Of a stretch of 10,442 bases of DNA, positions 1 through 6,227 are shown piece after piece; within the stretch, counting starts at the first letter, position 1, and the number at the start of each line of letters is the position of its first letter. The position numbers and the translations under genes are program-made. The notes below the pieces were generated by a model. That model was not told the origin of the DNA and made no database searches. It saw only the letters and a program-made list of their open reading frames with translations. The stretch covers positions 1 to 10,442 of the forward strand of contig CAJGCS010000031.1 in NCBI GenBank assembly GCA_904501965.1. The letters are read 5' to 3'. This stretch comes from an uncultured Bacilli bacterium. Its GTDB lineage: Bacteria; Bacillota_I; Bacilli_A; ML615J-28; CAG-313.

Positions 1-1484
1 TGAGTTACGTCATGTTGATATTGCCCAACACCAATTGCTTTTGGTTCAATTTTAACAAGTTCTGCAAGTGGATCTTGTAAACGACGTGCAATTGATACAG
101 CTGAACGTTCTTCAACTTCGTAATCAGGGAATTCTTCTCTTGCAAGATCAGATGCAGAATATACAGATGCACCAGCTTCATTTACAATAACATATTTAAC
201 ATCACGTTCTAATTTCTTTAATTGAGCAGCAACGAAAGCTTCTGTTTCACGGCTAGCAGTACCATTACCAACAGTAACAATTTGTACTTGATGTGACTCA
301 ACTAAGTCTAAGAAAATACTTACTGCATTATCATATCTACCTGCAGGTACATTTTCACCTGGGTATTTTTGGTGAGGATACATAACACTCTTTTCTAAAA
401 CCTTACCAGTTGCATCAACAACTGCAAGTTTACATCCAGTTCTAAACGCAGGGTCAACACCTAAAACAACTTTACCCTTCATAGGAGGTTGTAATAAGTA
501 GTTACGTAAGTTTTCACCGAAAATATGAATTGCTTGATCTTCTGCTTTATCTTTTAATTCTGAACGAATTTCACGAACAATCGCAGGTTTAATTAAACGA
601 TCATATGCATCAATAATTGCTTCAGTTACATAAGATACAGTAATGCCTTTTGGTTCTGTAATAAATTCATCAGTTAAGTGTTTTAAAACTAAATCTCTAT
701 TTTCAACAATTGATACTTTAATAACTTTTTCAGCTTCTGCACGGTTAATTGCAAGAATTCTATGAAGTTTAACAGTTTTAATTGGTTCTTCATATTCATA
801 GTACATTTCATATACTTTCTTTTCATCAAGTTCTGCATCTTTTAATTCAGATTTTAAACTTGCATCAGTTGTGAAGTTATTTCTAATCCATGTTCTAAAT
901 TTAGGTTCATCAGATACGATTTCCGCAATAATATCTTTAGCACCTTGAATAGCAGCTTCAACATCTTTAACGATAACGTCTTCTTTCTTAAGAGCTTCTA
1001 GTTCTTCTTTAGTTTTGCCTTCTAAATCAGTAACATATTTTTTAGCTTCTTCTAAAACATCACCTTCAAGCGGATATGAAAGCATATATTCTGCAAGAGG
1101 TTCTAAACCTTTTTTCTTAGCATCTGTTGCTCTTGTTTTCTTCTTTTCTTTGAAAGGACGATAGATATCTTCTACTTCAGAAAGTTTAGTTGCAACAATA
1201 ATTGCATTTTTAATTTCTTCAGTAAGTTTTCCTTTTTCTTCAATCAGTCTCATAACGTCTTCTTTACGTTCTGCTAACTTTTGTCCATAGTCCCATTCTT
1301 GATATATTGCACGAATTTGTTCTTCGTCTAAGTTTCCTGTAACTTCTTTACGGTAACGAGCAATGAATGGTACAGTTGCACCTTCTTCAATTAATCCAAG
1401 TACCGCTTTGATTTGTGACACTCTAACATTTTGTTCTCTTGAAATTTTTCCAAGTAGAGCGTCATTAATGTAATTATTTTCCAT
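1..1484 (-). CDS. tex: Tex family RNA-binding transcriptional accessory protein (partial, C-terminus outside window)
   Basis: Tex is a conserved cytoplasmic nucleic-acid-binding protein linked to transcription in several bacteria. The first 494 codons are present and open to the left edge; family members are usually around 700 to 780 residues, so the last HhH region and the C-terminal S1 RNA-binding domain lie outside. Visible are the N-terminal helical region (IARYRKEVTGNLDEEQIR near residues 42-59, EDIYRPFKEKKKTRA near 110), a central helical part, and the YqgF/RNase H-like domain starting near residue 335 with GVDPAFRTGCKLAVVD (Asp344) and, later, VGNGTASRETE. The ATG at 1484 is preceded by GGAGG six bases upstream and by a good promoter. 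It is transcribed alone, downstream of the cinA terminator. Identification is from recognised family sequence; the cellular role here is inferred. Confidence 0.95.
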   Translation of the reverse strand, partial: MENNYINDALLGKISREQNVRVSQIKAVLGLIEEGATVPFIARYRKEVTGNLDEEQIRAIYQEWDYGQKLAERKEDVMRLIEEKGKLTEEIKNAIIVATKLSEVEDIYRPFKEKKKTRATDAKKKGLEPLAEYMLSYPLEGDVLEEAKKYVTDLEGKTKEELEALKKEDVIVKDVEAAIQGAKDIIAEIVSDEPKFRTWIRNNFTTDASLKSELKDAELDEKKVYEMYYEYEEPIKTVKLHRILAINRAEAEKVIKVSIVENRDLVLKHLTDEFITEPKGITVSYVTEAIIDAYDRLIKPAIVREIRSELKDKAEDQAIHIFGENLRNYLLQPPMKGKVVLGVDPAFRTGCKLAVVDATGKVLEKSVMYPHQKYPGENVPAGRYDNAVSIFLDLVESHQVQIVTVGNGTASRETEAFVAAQLKKLERDVKYVIVNEAGASVYSASDLAREEFPDYEVEERSAVSIARRLQDPLAELVKIEPKAIGVGQYQHDVT

Positions 1485-1501
1485 ATTTTTCCTCCAGCAC
1501 A

Positions 1502-1518
1502 GCTTTATAAAATAAAGC
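1502..1518 (-). promoter_or_regulatory. Small hairpin in the tex leader
   Basis: A perfect 7-bp inverted repeat (GCTTTAT, 3-base loop, ATAAAGC) sits in the predicted 5' leader of tex and ends six bases before the GGAGG ribosome binding site. It could stabilise the messenger or tune initiation. It is AT-rich and may be chance. Confidence 0.3.
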
Positions 1519-1556
1519 ATTATTTTGTTAGTTATTATACGAACGATAACTATAAT

Positions 1557-1585
1557 ATTATATCACAAATGCCCCTTTTTTTCAA
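1557..1585 (-). promoter_or_regulatory. tex promoter (sigma-A type, extended -10)
   Basis: On the minus strand a -35 box TTGAAA (1585-1580) is followed after exactly 17 bases by TATAAT (1562-1557), with TGTGA immediately upstream of the -10 giving a TRTGn extension. Predicted transcription start is near 1550, leaving a leader of roughly 66 bases. This is the best promoter match in the window. A second TATAAT at 1539-1534 has no matching -35. Confidence 0.75.
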
Positions 1586-1595
1586 TTGATTAGGC

Positions 1596-1627
1596 AAGAA
1601 AAATAGACTCATAAAATGAGTCTATTT
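1596..1627 (-). terminator. Intrinsic terminator of cinA, overlapping its stop codon
   Basis: A perfect 12-bp inverted repeat (arms 1601-1612 and 1616-1627, 3-base loop) is followed on the minus strand by a T-rich run (TTTTTCTTG). The cinA stop codon TAG (1624-1622) lies inside the first arm, so the terminator begins within the gene. It separates cinA from tex. Confidence 0.85.
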
Positions 1628-2089
1628 GCTTATTATTTGATAAATTTTTTCATAAATATTATTGACAAATTTGCTTCTTACTTCTTCTCTTATTCCATTT
1701 TCTTCAATCGTAAATTCATGAATTTGTCCATTATATCTAATTCCTACATACGCAAGTCCACAAGTTGTTTCATTACTCCCACAATTTCCAGTAATTGAAA
1801 CACATAAAGCTGATCCAGTTTCATAAAACAACCCTTCAACCATTTCTTTTGCAACCACACTAGAATATACACTATATTTTTCAAGTGTTTCTTTTTTAAC
1901 ATGCACATATTTTATTTTAGCTTGTTCACTATAAGTTACAAAGCTTTCTTCTAAAATATTAGATGCACCAGGTACACTTACAAGTGCGCTTACTAATGCC
2001 CCTCCAGTACATGATTCTACAAAGCTAACTTTTATATTATGCTCTTGTAAATAATTTGATACGTTTAATATTAATTCATTGTTAATCAT
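1622..2089 (-). CDS. pncC: Nicotinamide-nucleotide amidase, stand-alone CinA C-terminal domain (PncC family)
   Basis: PncC enzymes deamidate nicotinamide mononucleotide to nicotinic acid mononucleotide, recycling NAD breakdown products in the cytoplasm. The 155-residue protein has the usual length of a CinA C-terminal domain without the N-terminal MocF-like part. It shows the signature ESCTGG at residues 25-30 (Ser26 the expected nucleophile), then VPGAS (39-43) and VTYSEQAK (51-58) supplying the conserved Tyr53 and Lys58. The loop usually resembling TGIAGPxG reads TGNCGSNE (100-107), a departure that might affect substrate binding. The ATG at 2089 has GGTGAT four bases upstream and a promoter directly before it, so the predicted leader is only about ten bases. 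It is divergent from yigZ. Family assignment is firm; activity is inferred. Confidence 0.88.
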   Translation of the reverse strand: MINNELILNVSNYLQEHNIKVSFVESCTGGALVSALVSVPGASNILEESFVTYSEQAKIKYVHVKKETLEKYSVYSSVVAKEMVEGLFYETGSALCVSITGNCGSNETTCGLAYVGIRYNGQIHEFTIEENGIREEVRSKFVNNIYEKIYQIISK

Positions 2090-2104
2090 TTTATCACCAT
2101 TTCA

Positions 2105-2115
2105 ATTATACCATA
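2105..2115 (-). promoter_or_regulatory. cinA/pncC promoter (extended -10)
   Basis: The minus strand reads TATGGTATAAT, a TRTGn-extended perfect -10, with no recognisable -35 at 16 to 18 bases. Only 15 bases separate the -10 from the ATG, so transcription would start next to the ribosome binding site. The same 11 bases occur before the DUF1295 gene. Confidence 0.6.
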
Positions 2116-2136
2116 TTACTTTTATTTTTTATTGAT

Positions 2137-2157
2137 TTTTGATATAATTAATCAAAA
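2137..2157. repeat. Inverted repeat around the yigZ -10 box
   Basis: TTTTGAT (2137-2143) and ATCAAAA (2151-2157) are perfect 7-bp inverted arms with a 7-base spacer, and the yigZ -10 box begins in the left arm. The position would suit an operator, but the sequence is AT-rich and no regulator gene is next to it, so this is weak. Confidence 0.25.
2140..2148 (+). promoter_or_regulatory. yigZ promoter (extended -10)
   Basis: TGATATAAT is a perfect -10 box with the TGn extension, placed after a T-rich stretch (about 2120-2140) and with no clear -35. Transcription should start near 2155, giving a leader of about 14 bases. Confidence 0.6.
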
Positions 2158-2168
2158 GAGGTTTTACT

Positions 2169-2753
2169 ATGAATACAATCAAAGGCGAACATAAATTAGA
2201 ACTCATCATCAACAAAAGTTCTTTTATAACATATCTAAAAAATGTAACAACTGTTGAAGATGCAAAAGACTATATTACCTATATTAAACTGCTTCATCCA
2301 GATGCAACTCATCACGTAACAGCTTATACTATTGGCAAAACCGGTGAATATGGACATTCATCAGATGATGGTGAACCAAGCGGTACTGCAGGATTACCTG
2401 TTTTAGATGTTTTTAGAAAAAATGATATCACAAACTTTGTTTGTGTTGTAGTAAGATATTTTGGTGGAATAAAGTTAGGGGCAGGTGGATTAATACGTGC
2501 TTATTCAAAATCCGCATCAAGCACACTTGCCTTAACTGAAATTGTTCCAATTATTGAATATACTACTTTTAAAGCAACCTTTGATTATTCATTATTTGAT
2601 CTGCTTGAAAATAGACTTAAAAATTATGAAATAATAGAGAAATCTTTTTCAAGTCAAGTAACATTAACTATAAAAGTACCAAAAGATGAATTAAATACTG
2701 TAATATCAAATCTACAAACAATTACAAATGGACTAATAAAAATAGTGAAATAA
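2169..2753 (+). CDS. yigZ: YigZ/YvyE family protein (IMPACT N-terminal domain, UPF0029)
   Basis: The 194-residue protein matches the bacterial YigZ (Bacillus YvyE) family, related to the eukaryotic translation regulator IMPACT. The bacterial role is not well established; a link to translation or RNA binding is often proposed. The N-terminal domain carries the hallmark SDDGEPSGTAGLP at residues 65-77 and VVVRYFGGIKLGAGGLIRA at 93-111. Residues from about 135 to 190 fit the C-terminal ferredoxin-like DUF1949 domain. Length is slightly below the usual 200 to 215. The ATG at 2169 is preceded by AAGAGG at 2156-2161 with seven bases between. It is monocistronic, divergent from pncC and convergent with the DUF1295 gene, with its stop codon inside the shared terminator stem. 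Confidence 0.92.
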   Translation: MNTIKGEHKLELIINKSSFITYLKNVTTVEDAKDYITYIKLLHPDATHHVTAYTIGKTGEYGHSSDDGEPSGTAGLPVLDVFRKNDITNFVCVVVRYFGGIKLGAGGLIRAYSKSASSTLALTEIVPIIEYTTFKATFDYSLFDLLENRLKNYEIIEKSFSSQVTLTIKVPKDELNTVISNLQTITNGLIKIVK

Positions 2754-2772
2754 TAAATATTTCACTATTTTT
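2738..2772. terminator. Bidirectional terminator between yigZ and the DUF1295 gene
   Basis: A 15-bp perfect inverted repeat (arms 2738-2752 and 2758-2772, loop of five) ends in runs of T on both strands, so it can terminate both converging genes. Both stop codons (yigZ TAA at 2751-2753 and DUF1295 TAG at 2767-2765) fall within the hairpin. Confidence 0.9.
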
Positions 2773-3679
2773 CTTTTTTATTTCCTTTTAATAATGGATA
2801 TAACCATATAGTATTTGTATTATTAATATAATCACGATATCCCGGTTTATTTTTAAGTTGACGTTTTTCAAGCATTGGAATACTTACAAACTGGAATAAC
2901 AAGAAGATTGAAACAGGACATGCAGCCATAACCAATATTATTTCAAATCTACTTTCACGACTAATAAATGTTAACCAAATACTTACCCAAAATAAAATTT
3001 CACCAAAATAATTTGGATGGCGTGAATATTTCCATAACCCCTTATTCATAATTGCACCATGTACTTTATTTGTCTTTCTAAATTTGTACATTTGCATATC
3101 AGAAATAAGTTCAATAATTGTTGCGCCTAACATTAATACAAATCCGATGATTGTTGCAGCATTCAAACTACCAGGATTTTTCATAACTTTTTCTAAAAAG
3201 AAAAAGCCTGGTATTAATCCAATATAAACAATTATTGTTGGGAATAGTTCAATTCCAAATAAATTTATTAAAAAGAATGTTTTTGGATGTTTATCTTTAA
3301 ATCCTTGATAACGCCAATCTTGTGCATTTAAATTTTTGAAGTTTATCGCCCAGTTTAAAGTGAGTCTAATTGACCAAATTATAACAAGAACTAAAAATAT
3401 AATTGCAAGTGGATGAAAATTATTTGTAAGAATCATAAATGCAAGTACAAGAAATACTGGTGCTACACTCCAATAAGGATCGTATATAGATGCATTTTTA
3501 AAAATACAACTAAAAATATAAACAATTAAAGTTGCAATTATATCAAGAATTAATAAAGTAAGTAATACTTGATTTTTTAAGCTTGCAGGGAATAAAAAAT
3601 AAATTCCTATTACACTCGCTAGACTTATTAAATATATTAAAGTTATTATTATAATACCAACTGTTTTATTATTTTTCAT
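2765..3679 (-). CDS. DUF1295 family membrane protein (steroid 5-alpha-reductase-like fold)
   Basis: This is an integral membrane protein of 304 residues in the DUF1295 family, whose fold is shared with steroid 5-alpha reductases and isoprenylcysteine methyltransferases; bacterial function is unknown, lipid or sterol-like substrates being a guess. Hydrophobic segments are visible near residues 8-30, 36-60, 71-108, 136-162, 174-193, 224-240 and 246-268. Family motifs are DPYWSVAP (67-74), DWRYQ (121-125), ISDMQMYKFR (192-201) and the C-terminal GLWKYSRHPNYFGE (214-227), typical of the cofactor-binding region. I chose ATG 3679 over the in-frame TTG at 3694 because GGAG (3692-3689) is nine bases before the ATG and the TTG would lie in that site. 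It stands alone, divergent from mnmL. Confidence 0.85.
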   Translation of the reverse strand: MKNNKTVGIIIITLIYLISLASVIGIYFLFPASLKNQVLLTLLILDIIATLIVYIFSCIFKNASIYDPYWSVAPVFLVLAFMILTNNFHPLAIIFLVLVIIWSIRLTLNWAINFKNLNAQDWRYQGFKDKHPKTFFLINLFGIELFPTIIVYIGLIPGFFFLEKVMKNPGSLNAATIIGFVLMLGATIIELISDMQMYKFRKTNKVHGAIMNKGLWKYSRHPNYFGEILFWVSIWLTFISRESRFEIILVMAACPVSIFLLFQFVSIPMLEKRQLKNKPGYRDYINNTNTIWLYPLLKGNKKEK

Positions 3680-3688
3680 AAAATTTTT

Positions 3689-3692
3689 CTCC
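3689..3692 (-). promoter_or_regulatory. Ribosome binding site deciding the DUF1295 start
   Basis: GGAG lies nine bases before the ATG at 3679. An upstream in-frame TTG overlaps this site and has no ribosome binding site of its own. Confidence 0.7.
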
Positions 3693-3703
3693 AATTCTTA
3701 AAT

Positions 3704-3714
3704 ATTATACCATA
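3704..3714 (-). promoter_or_regulatory. DUF1295 gene promoter (extended -10)
   Basis: The minus strand reads TATGGTATAAT, identical to the cinA promoter core, with no clear -35. Directly upstream is a purine-rich run (GAAGAAGAAAAG-like, about 3714-3735) that might help as an UP-type element. The leader is about 18 bases. Confidence 0.6.
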
Positions 3715-3737
3715 CTTCTTCTTTTCTTCTTTTTAAT

Positions 3738-3766
3738 TTGCTTAAAGTAGTAATTTATGATAAAAT
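3738..3766 (+). promoter_or_regulatory. mnmL-mnmM operon promoter
   Basis: TTGCTT (3738-3743) is followed after 17 bases by TAAAAT (3761-3766), with TATGA directly before the -10 as a TRTGn extension. Transcription would start near 3773, so the leader is about 11 bases and begins at the ribosome binding site AGAGGTGAT (3772-3780). Confidence 0.65.
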
Positions 3767-3783
3767 ACTAAAGAGGTGATTTA

Positions 3784-4740
3784 ATGAATTCAAACCCCTT
3801 ATTTAATCACGAAAAACATTACCTTACTTTAAATAACTATTTAAAAAGCATTTATAGTAAGAAAGTATTTAAAATATCTTTAAATGGGAACTTTAGTTGC
3901 CCAAATCGAGATGGTAAAATAAGTACCACAGGATGTATCTTTTGTTCAGAAAAAGGCAGTGGCGATTTTGCTGGAAACCCTTTTAAACCTATTAAAGAAC
4001 AATTTCAAGAAATCAAAAATATGATGCATCAAAAATGGAATGATGGATATTATATTGCATATTTTCAAGCAAATACAAATACATATGGAACGTTAGAAAA
4101 ACTAAAGAAAACTTACTCACAAATTGTTGATAATAACTATATTATTGATGAAAACGTTAAAATACTAAGCATTGCTACACGTCCTGATTGTATAAACGAT
4201 GAAATTGTCAAATACTTAAGCGAACTAAATAAAATCATTCCTGTTTGGGTTGAACTTGGTTTTCAAACAATGCATGAATCAACTTCTATTCTTATTAATA
4301 GAGGTTATACTAACGATGTGTTTGAAAAGGCTCTATCTTTACTAAAACAAAATAATATTACAACAATTGTTCATATTATAAACGGACTTCCTAATGAAAC
4401 AAAAGATATGATGATTGATACTGTAAAATACTTAAATAGTTTAGGAATTGATGGCATTAAAATTCATATGTTACACATTATGAAAAATACACCACTTGAA
4501 AACTATTTCAAAGCAAAACCTTTTAAAGTACTTTCATTAGAAGAATATGTTGATATTGTTACAACTCAACTACGCTACATTAATCCAAACACTGTAATTC
4601 ATAGAGTTACTGGCGATTCTCCAAAAGACTTACTTATTGAGCCATTATGGACATTAAAGAAGTTTGTTGTAATAAATGAAATTGATAAACTAATGAGAAA
4701 AGAAAATATCTTTCAAGGTGATTTATGTATAAAATTGTAG
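3784..4740 (+). CDS. mnmL: Radical SAM protein of the YtqA/YhcC family (TIGR01212), probable tRNA cmnm5U34-to-nm5U34 enzyme MnmL
   Basis: The family is known in Bacillus as YtqA, reported as MnmL, which converts carboxymethylaminomethyl-uridine at tRNA position 34 to the aminomethyl form, downstream of MnmE/MnmG. The 318-residue protein shows the family's wide cysteine motif for the 4Fe-4S cluster: Cys39 in FSCPNRDG, then Cys51 and Cys54 in GCIFC. Further TIM-barrel motifs include YFQANTNTYG (93-102), IATRPDC, WVELGFQT, HIINGLPNET and KIHMLHIMKNTPLE. ATG 3784 has AGAGGTGAT three bases upstream. The gene overlaps mnmM by 16 bases, an arrangement that matches the Bacillus ytqA-ytqB pair. Family identity is very likely; the reaction is transferred from Bacillus. 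Confidence 0.92.
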   Translation: MNSNPLFNHEKHYLTLNNYLKSIYSKKVFKISLNGNFSCPNRDGKISTTGCIFCSEKGSGDFAGNPFKPIKEQFQEIKNMMHQKWNDGYYIAYFQANTNTYGTLEKLKKTYSQIVDNNYIIDENVKILSIATRPDCINDEIVKYLSELNKIIPVWVELGFQTMHESTSILINRGYTNDVFEKALSLLKQNNITTIVHIINGLPNETKDMMIDTVKYLNSLGIDGIKIHMLHIMKNTPLENYFKAKPFKVLSLEEYVDIVTTQLRYINPNTVIHRVTGDSPKDLLIEPLWTLKKFVVINEIDKLMRKENIFQGDLCIKL

Positions 4741-5291
4741 AGTTTTCTAAAGTTTTAATGAAAGATTTTATTGTATCTTTAAACAAAGAAAATATTATTT
4801 GTGTTGATGCAACACTAGGCAATGGATTTGATAGTTTATTTTTATCGAAGTTAATAAACAATAATGGTACTATTTATGCCTATGATATTCAACAAGAAAG
4901 TATTAATAATAGTACAAAACTTTTTAAAGAAAATAACGTTGATAATGTCATAATAAATCTTAAAAGTCATGAATTTATAAATGAAGAAAATATTGACCTT
5001 GCAATATTTAATCTTGGTTTTTTACCAGGTTCAAACAAAGAAATCAAAACTAATGCAAAAACTACTCTTAATGCAATAAAAAACTTACTACCAAGAATGA
5101 ATAACGATAATATGTTAATAATTATTTGTTTATATGTTGGTCATAATGAAGGCCTTTATGAAAGTATTGTTGTAGATGAGTACTTAAAAAACTTACCTTC
5201 AAAAGAATACTTAATTTGCAAGTATCAAAACTATAACAGGCCAACTTCACCTTATATTTTAACTATATCTTTAAATAAACTAAAAAAATAA
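4725..5291 (+). CDS. mnmM: SAM-dependent methyltransferase of the YtqB family, probable tRNA nm5(s2)U34 methyltransferase MnmM
   Basis: YtqB proteins (rRNA_methylase family in older annotation) were renamed MnmM; they methylate aminomethyl-uridine at tRNA position 34 to mnm5(s2)U, the step after MnmL. The 188-residue protein is of normal family length. Motif I for SAM binding is VDATLGNGFDSLFL (27-40), the acidic motif II region is YAYDIQ (51-56), and the family signatures FNLGFLPGSNK (95-105), YVGHNEG (137-143) and the C-terminal YQNYNRPTSPYIL are present. The ATG at 4725 lies inside the mnmL end, with AAGGTG upstream, so translation is probably coupled. Its stop codon is in the bidirectional terminator shared with the HAD gene. 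Function is by family transfer. Confidence 0.9.
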   Translation: MYKIVEFSKVLMKDFIVSLNKENIICVDATLGNGFDSLFLSKLINNNGTIYAYDIQQESINNSTKLFKENNVDNVIINLKSHEFINEENIDLAIFNLGFLPGSNKEIKTNAKTTLNAIKNLLPRMNNDNMLIIICLYVGHNEGLYESIVVDEYLKNLPSKEYLICKYQNYNRPTSPYILTISLNKLKK

Positions 5292-5310
5292 GCCTCAAAG
5301 GCTTATTTTT
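5284..5310. terminator. Bidirectional terminator between mnmM and the HAD gene
   Basis: An 11-bp perfect stem (arms 5284-5294 and 5300-5310, loop TCAAA) has a GGC/GCC core and T runs on both strands. Both stop codons, mnmM TAA (5289-5291) and the HAD gene TAA (5305-5303), are in the stem. Confidence 0.88.
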
Positions 5311-6124
5311 GTTTTAATAGTTCTAATAATTCTTTAATGTGATTAAGCGTAAATGTTGGTTTAATATTACCATTAGTAATATCATTAACTGTTGCTTCAC
5401 CTGATAAAACACAAAGGCTAGTAACACCTGCATTAATTGCAGACATAATATCAGTATATAGTCTATCTCCAATAACAAGTGTTTCTTCTTTTTTAAAACC
5501 ATATTTATTCATAACAAAATTTATCATGGTTGGTTCAGGTTTACCAATAAACTTTGGATATTTACCTGTTGCGTTTTTAATCATTGTTGCCATTGATCCA
5601 CAATCCGGAACATAGCCAAAACTTACAGGGCATACTAAATCTGGGTTTGTCGCAATATATTCAACATCTTGTAATAAAACTTCACAAGTATTTCTTAATT
5701 TTTCACTGGTAAGTTCTGTATCAAATCCAAGTAAAACAACATCTATGTTTTCTTCTACTTTTTCAGTAATATTATATCCATTTTCTTTTAATTCATTAAC
5801 AAGAGATTTTGTTCCTTGACAATATATTTTTGAACTCTTATGTTCTTTTTCTAAATATAATGATGTTGCTTGTGTTGATGTAAAGAAATCATCATAATCA
5901 GCATTTATGCCAAGGCTTTTTAATTTTTCAATATATGCAAAAACTGATTTAGAAGAATTGTTTGTAATAAAAATATATTTACCACCACGGCTTTTTATTT
6001 CTTCAAGAAATTCTATTACTCCTTCAAATAATTCATTTTCTTGATAAATAGTTCCATCCATATCTAAAAGAAATAACTTCTTGTTTTTTAGTTCATCAAT
6101 CTTTTTTCCAAAGTAATCATTCAT
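5303..6124 (-). CDS. HAD superfamily IIA phosphatase (NagD/YutF-like)
   Basis: The 273-residue protein belongs to the HAD-IIA group (NagD, YutF/AraL, p-nitrophenylphosphatase-like), cytoplasmic magnesium-dependent phosphatases of sugar phosphates or nucleotides; the substrate here cannot be told. All four catalytic motifs are visible: DMDGTIYQ (21-28, Asp21 nucleophile and Asp23 acid/base), ITNNSSKS (53-60), Lys195 in GKPEP (194-198), and GDRLYTDI (219-226). The type-IIA cap lies between motifs II and III. The ATG at 6124 is chosen because AGAGG is ten bases upstream and the promoter sits just before it; the frame stays open up to 6253, but that would run back through the promoter and the spoIIQ terminator. 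It is monocistronic and convergent with mnmM. Confidence 0.9.
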   Translation of the reverse strand: MNDYFGKKIDELKNKKLFLLDMDGTIYQENELFEGVIEFLEEIKSRGGKYIFITNNSSKSVFAYIEKLKSLGINADYDDFFTSTQATSLYLEKEHKSSKIYCQGTKSLVNELKENGYNITEKVEENIDVVLLGFDTELTSEKLRNTCEVLLQDVEYIATNPDLVCPVSFGYVPDCGSMATMIKNATGKYPKFIGKPEPTMINFVMNKYGFKKEETLVIGDRLYTDIMSAINAGVTSLCVLSGEATVNDITNGNIKPTFTLNHIKELLELLKQK

Positions 6125-6155
6125 ATTAATAAAACCTCTTCTATTATTCTTATAT

Positions 6156-6166
6156 ATTATATCATA
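6156..6166 (-). promoter_or_regulatory. HAD gene promoter (extended -10)
   Basis: The minus strand reads TATGATATAAT, a perfect -10 with TRTGn extension and no good -35, as the -35 position falls at the tail of the upstream terminator. A 7-bp inverted repeat (6159-6165 with 6168-6174) overlaps the -10 and might be an operator or chance. The leader is about 25 bases. Confidence 0.6.
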
Positions 6167-6183
6167 AATGATATTAAAAGAAA

Positions 6184-6222
6184 TAAAAAAGACCTTATCT
6201 TTGAATACTCTAAGATAAGGTC
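6184..6222 (-). terminator. Terminator at the end of the atp-ywzB-spoIIQ run
   Basis: An 11-bp perfect stem (GACCTTATCTT at 6191-6201 with its complement at 6212-6222, ten-base loop) is followed on the minus strand by TTTTTT. It begins five bases after the spoIIQ-like stop codon. The other strand also ends in TTTT. Confidence 0.88.
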
Positions 6223-6227
6223 TTTTA

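Noticed and set aside
1616..1798. 60-codon plus-strand frame opposite the cinA end
   Set aside because: Starts in the terminator stem and is antisense to the conserved PncC region; Phe/Ile/Ser-rich shadow translation.
4634..4861. 75-codon minus-strand frame across the mnmL-mnmM junction
   Set aside because: Lies opposite two conserved genes, with no promoter or recognisable protein sequence.
1601..5310. Similar short hairpins at several gene ends as a dispersed repeat family or CRISPR-like array
   Set aside because: The stems differ in sequence and each sits at a gene end with T runs, so they are independent intrinsic terminators.
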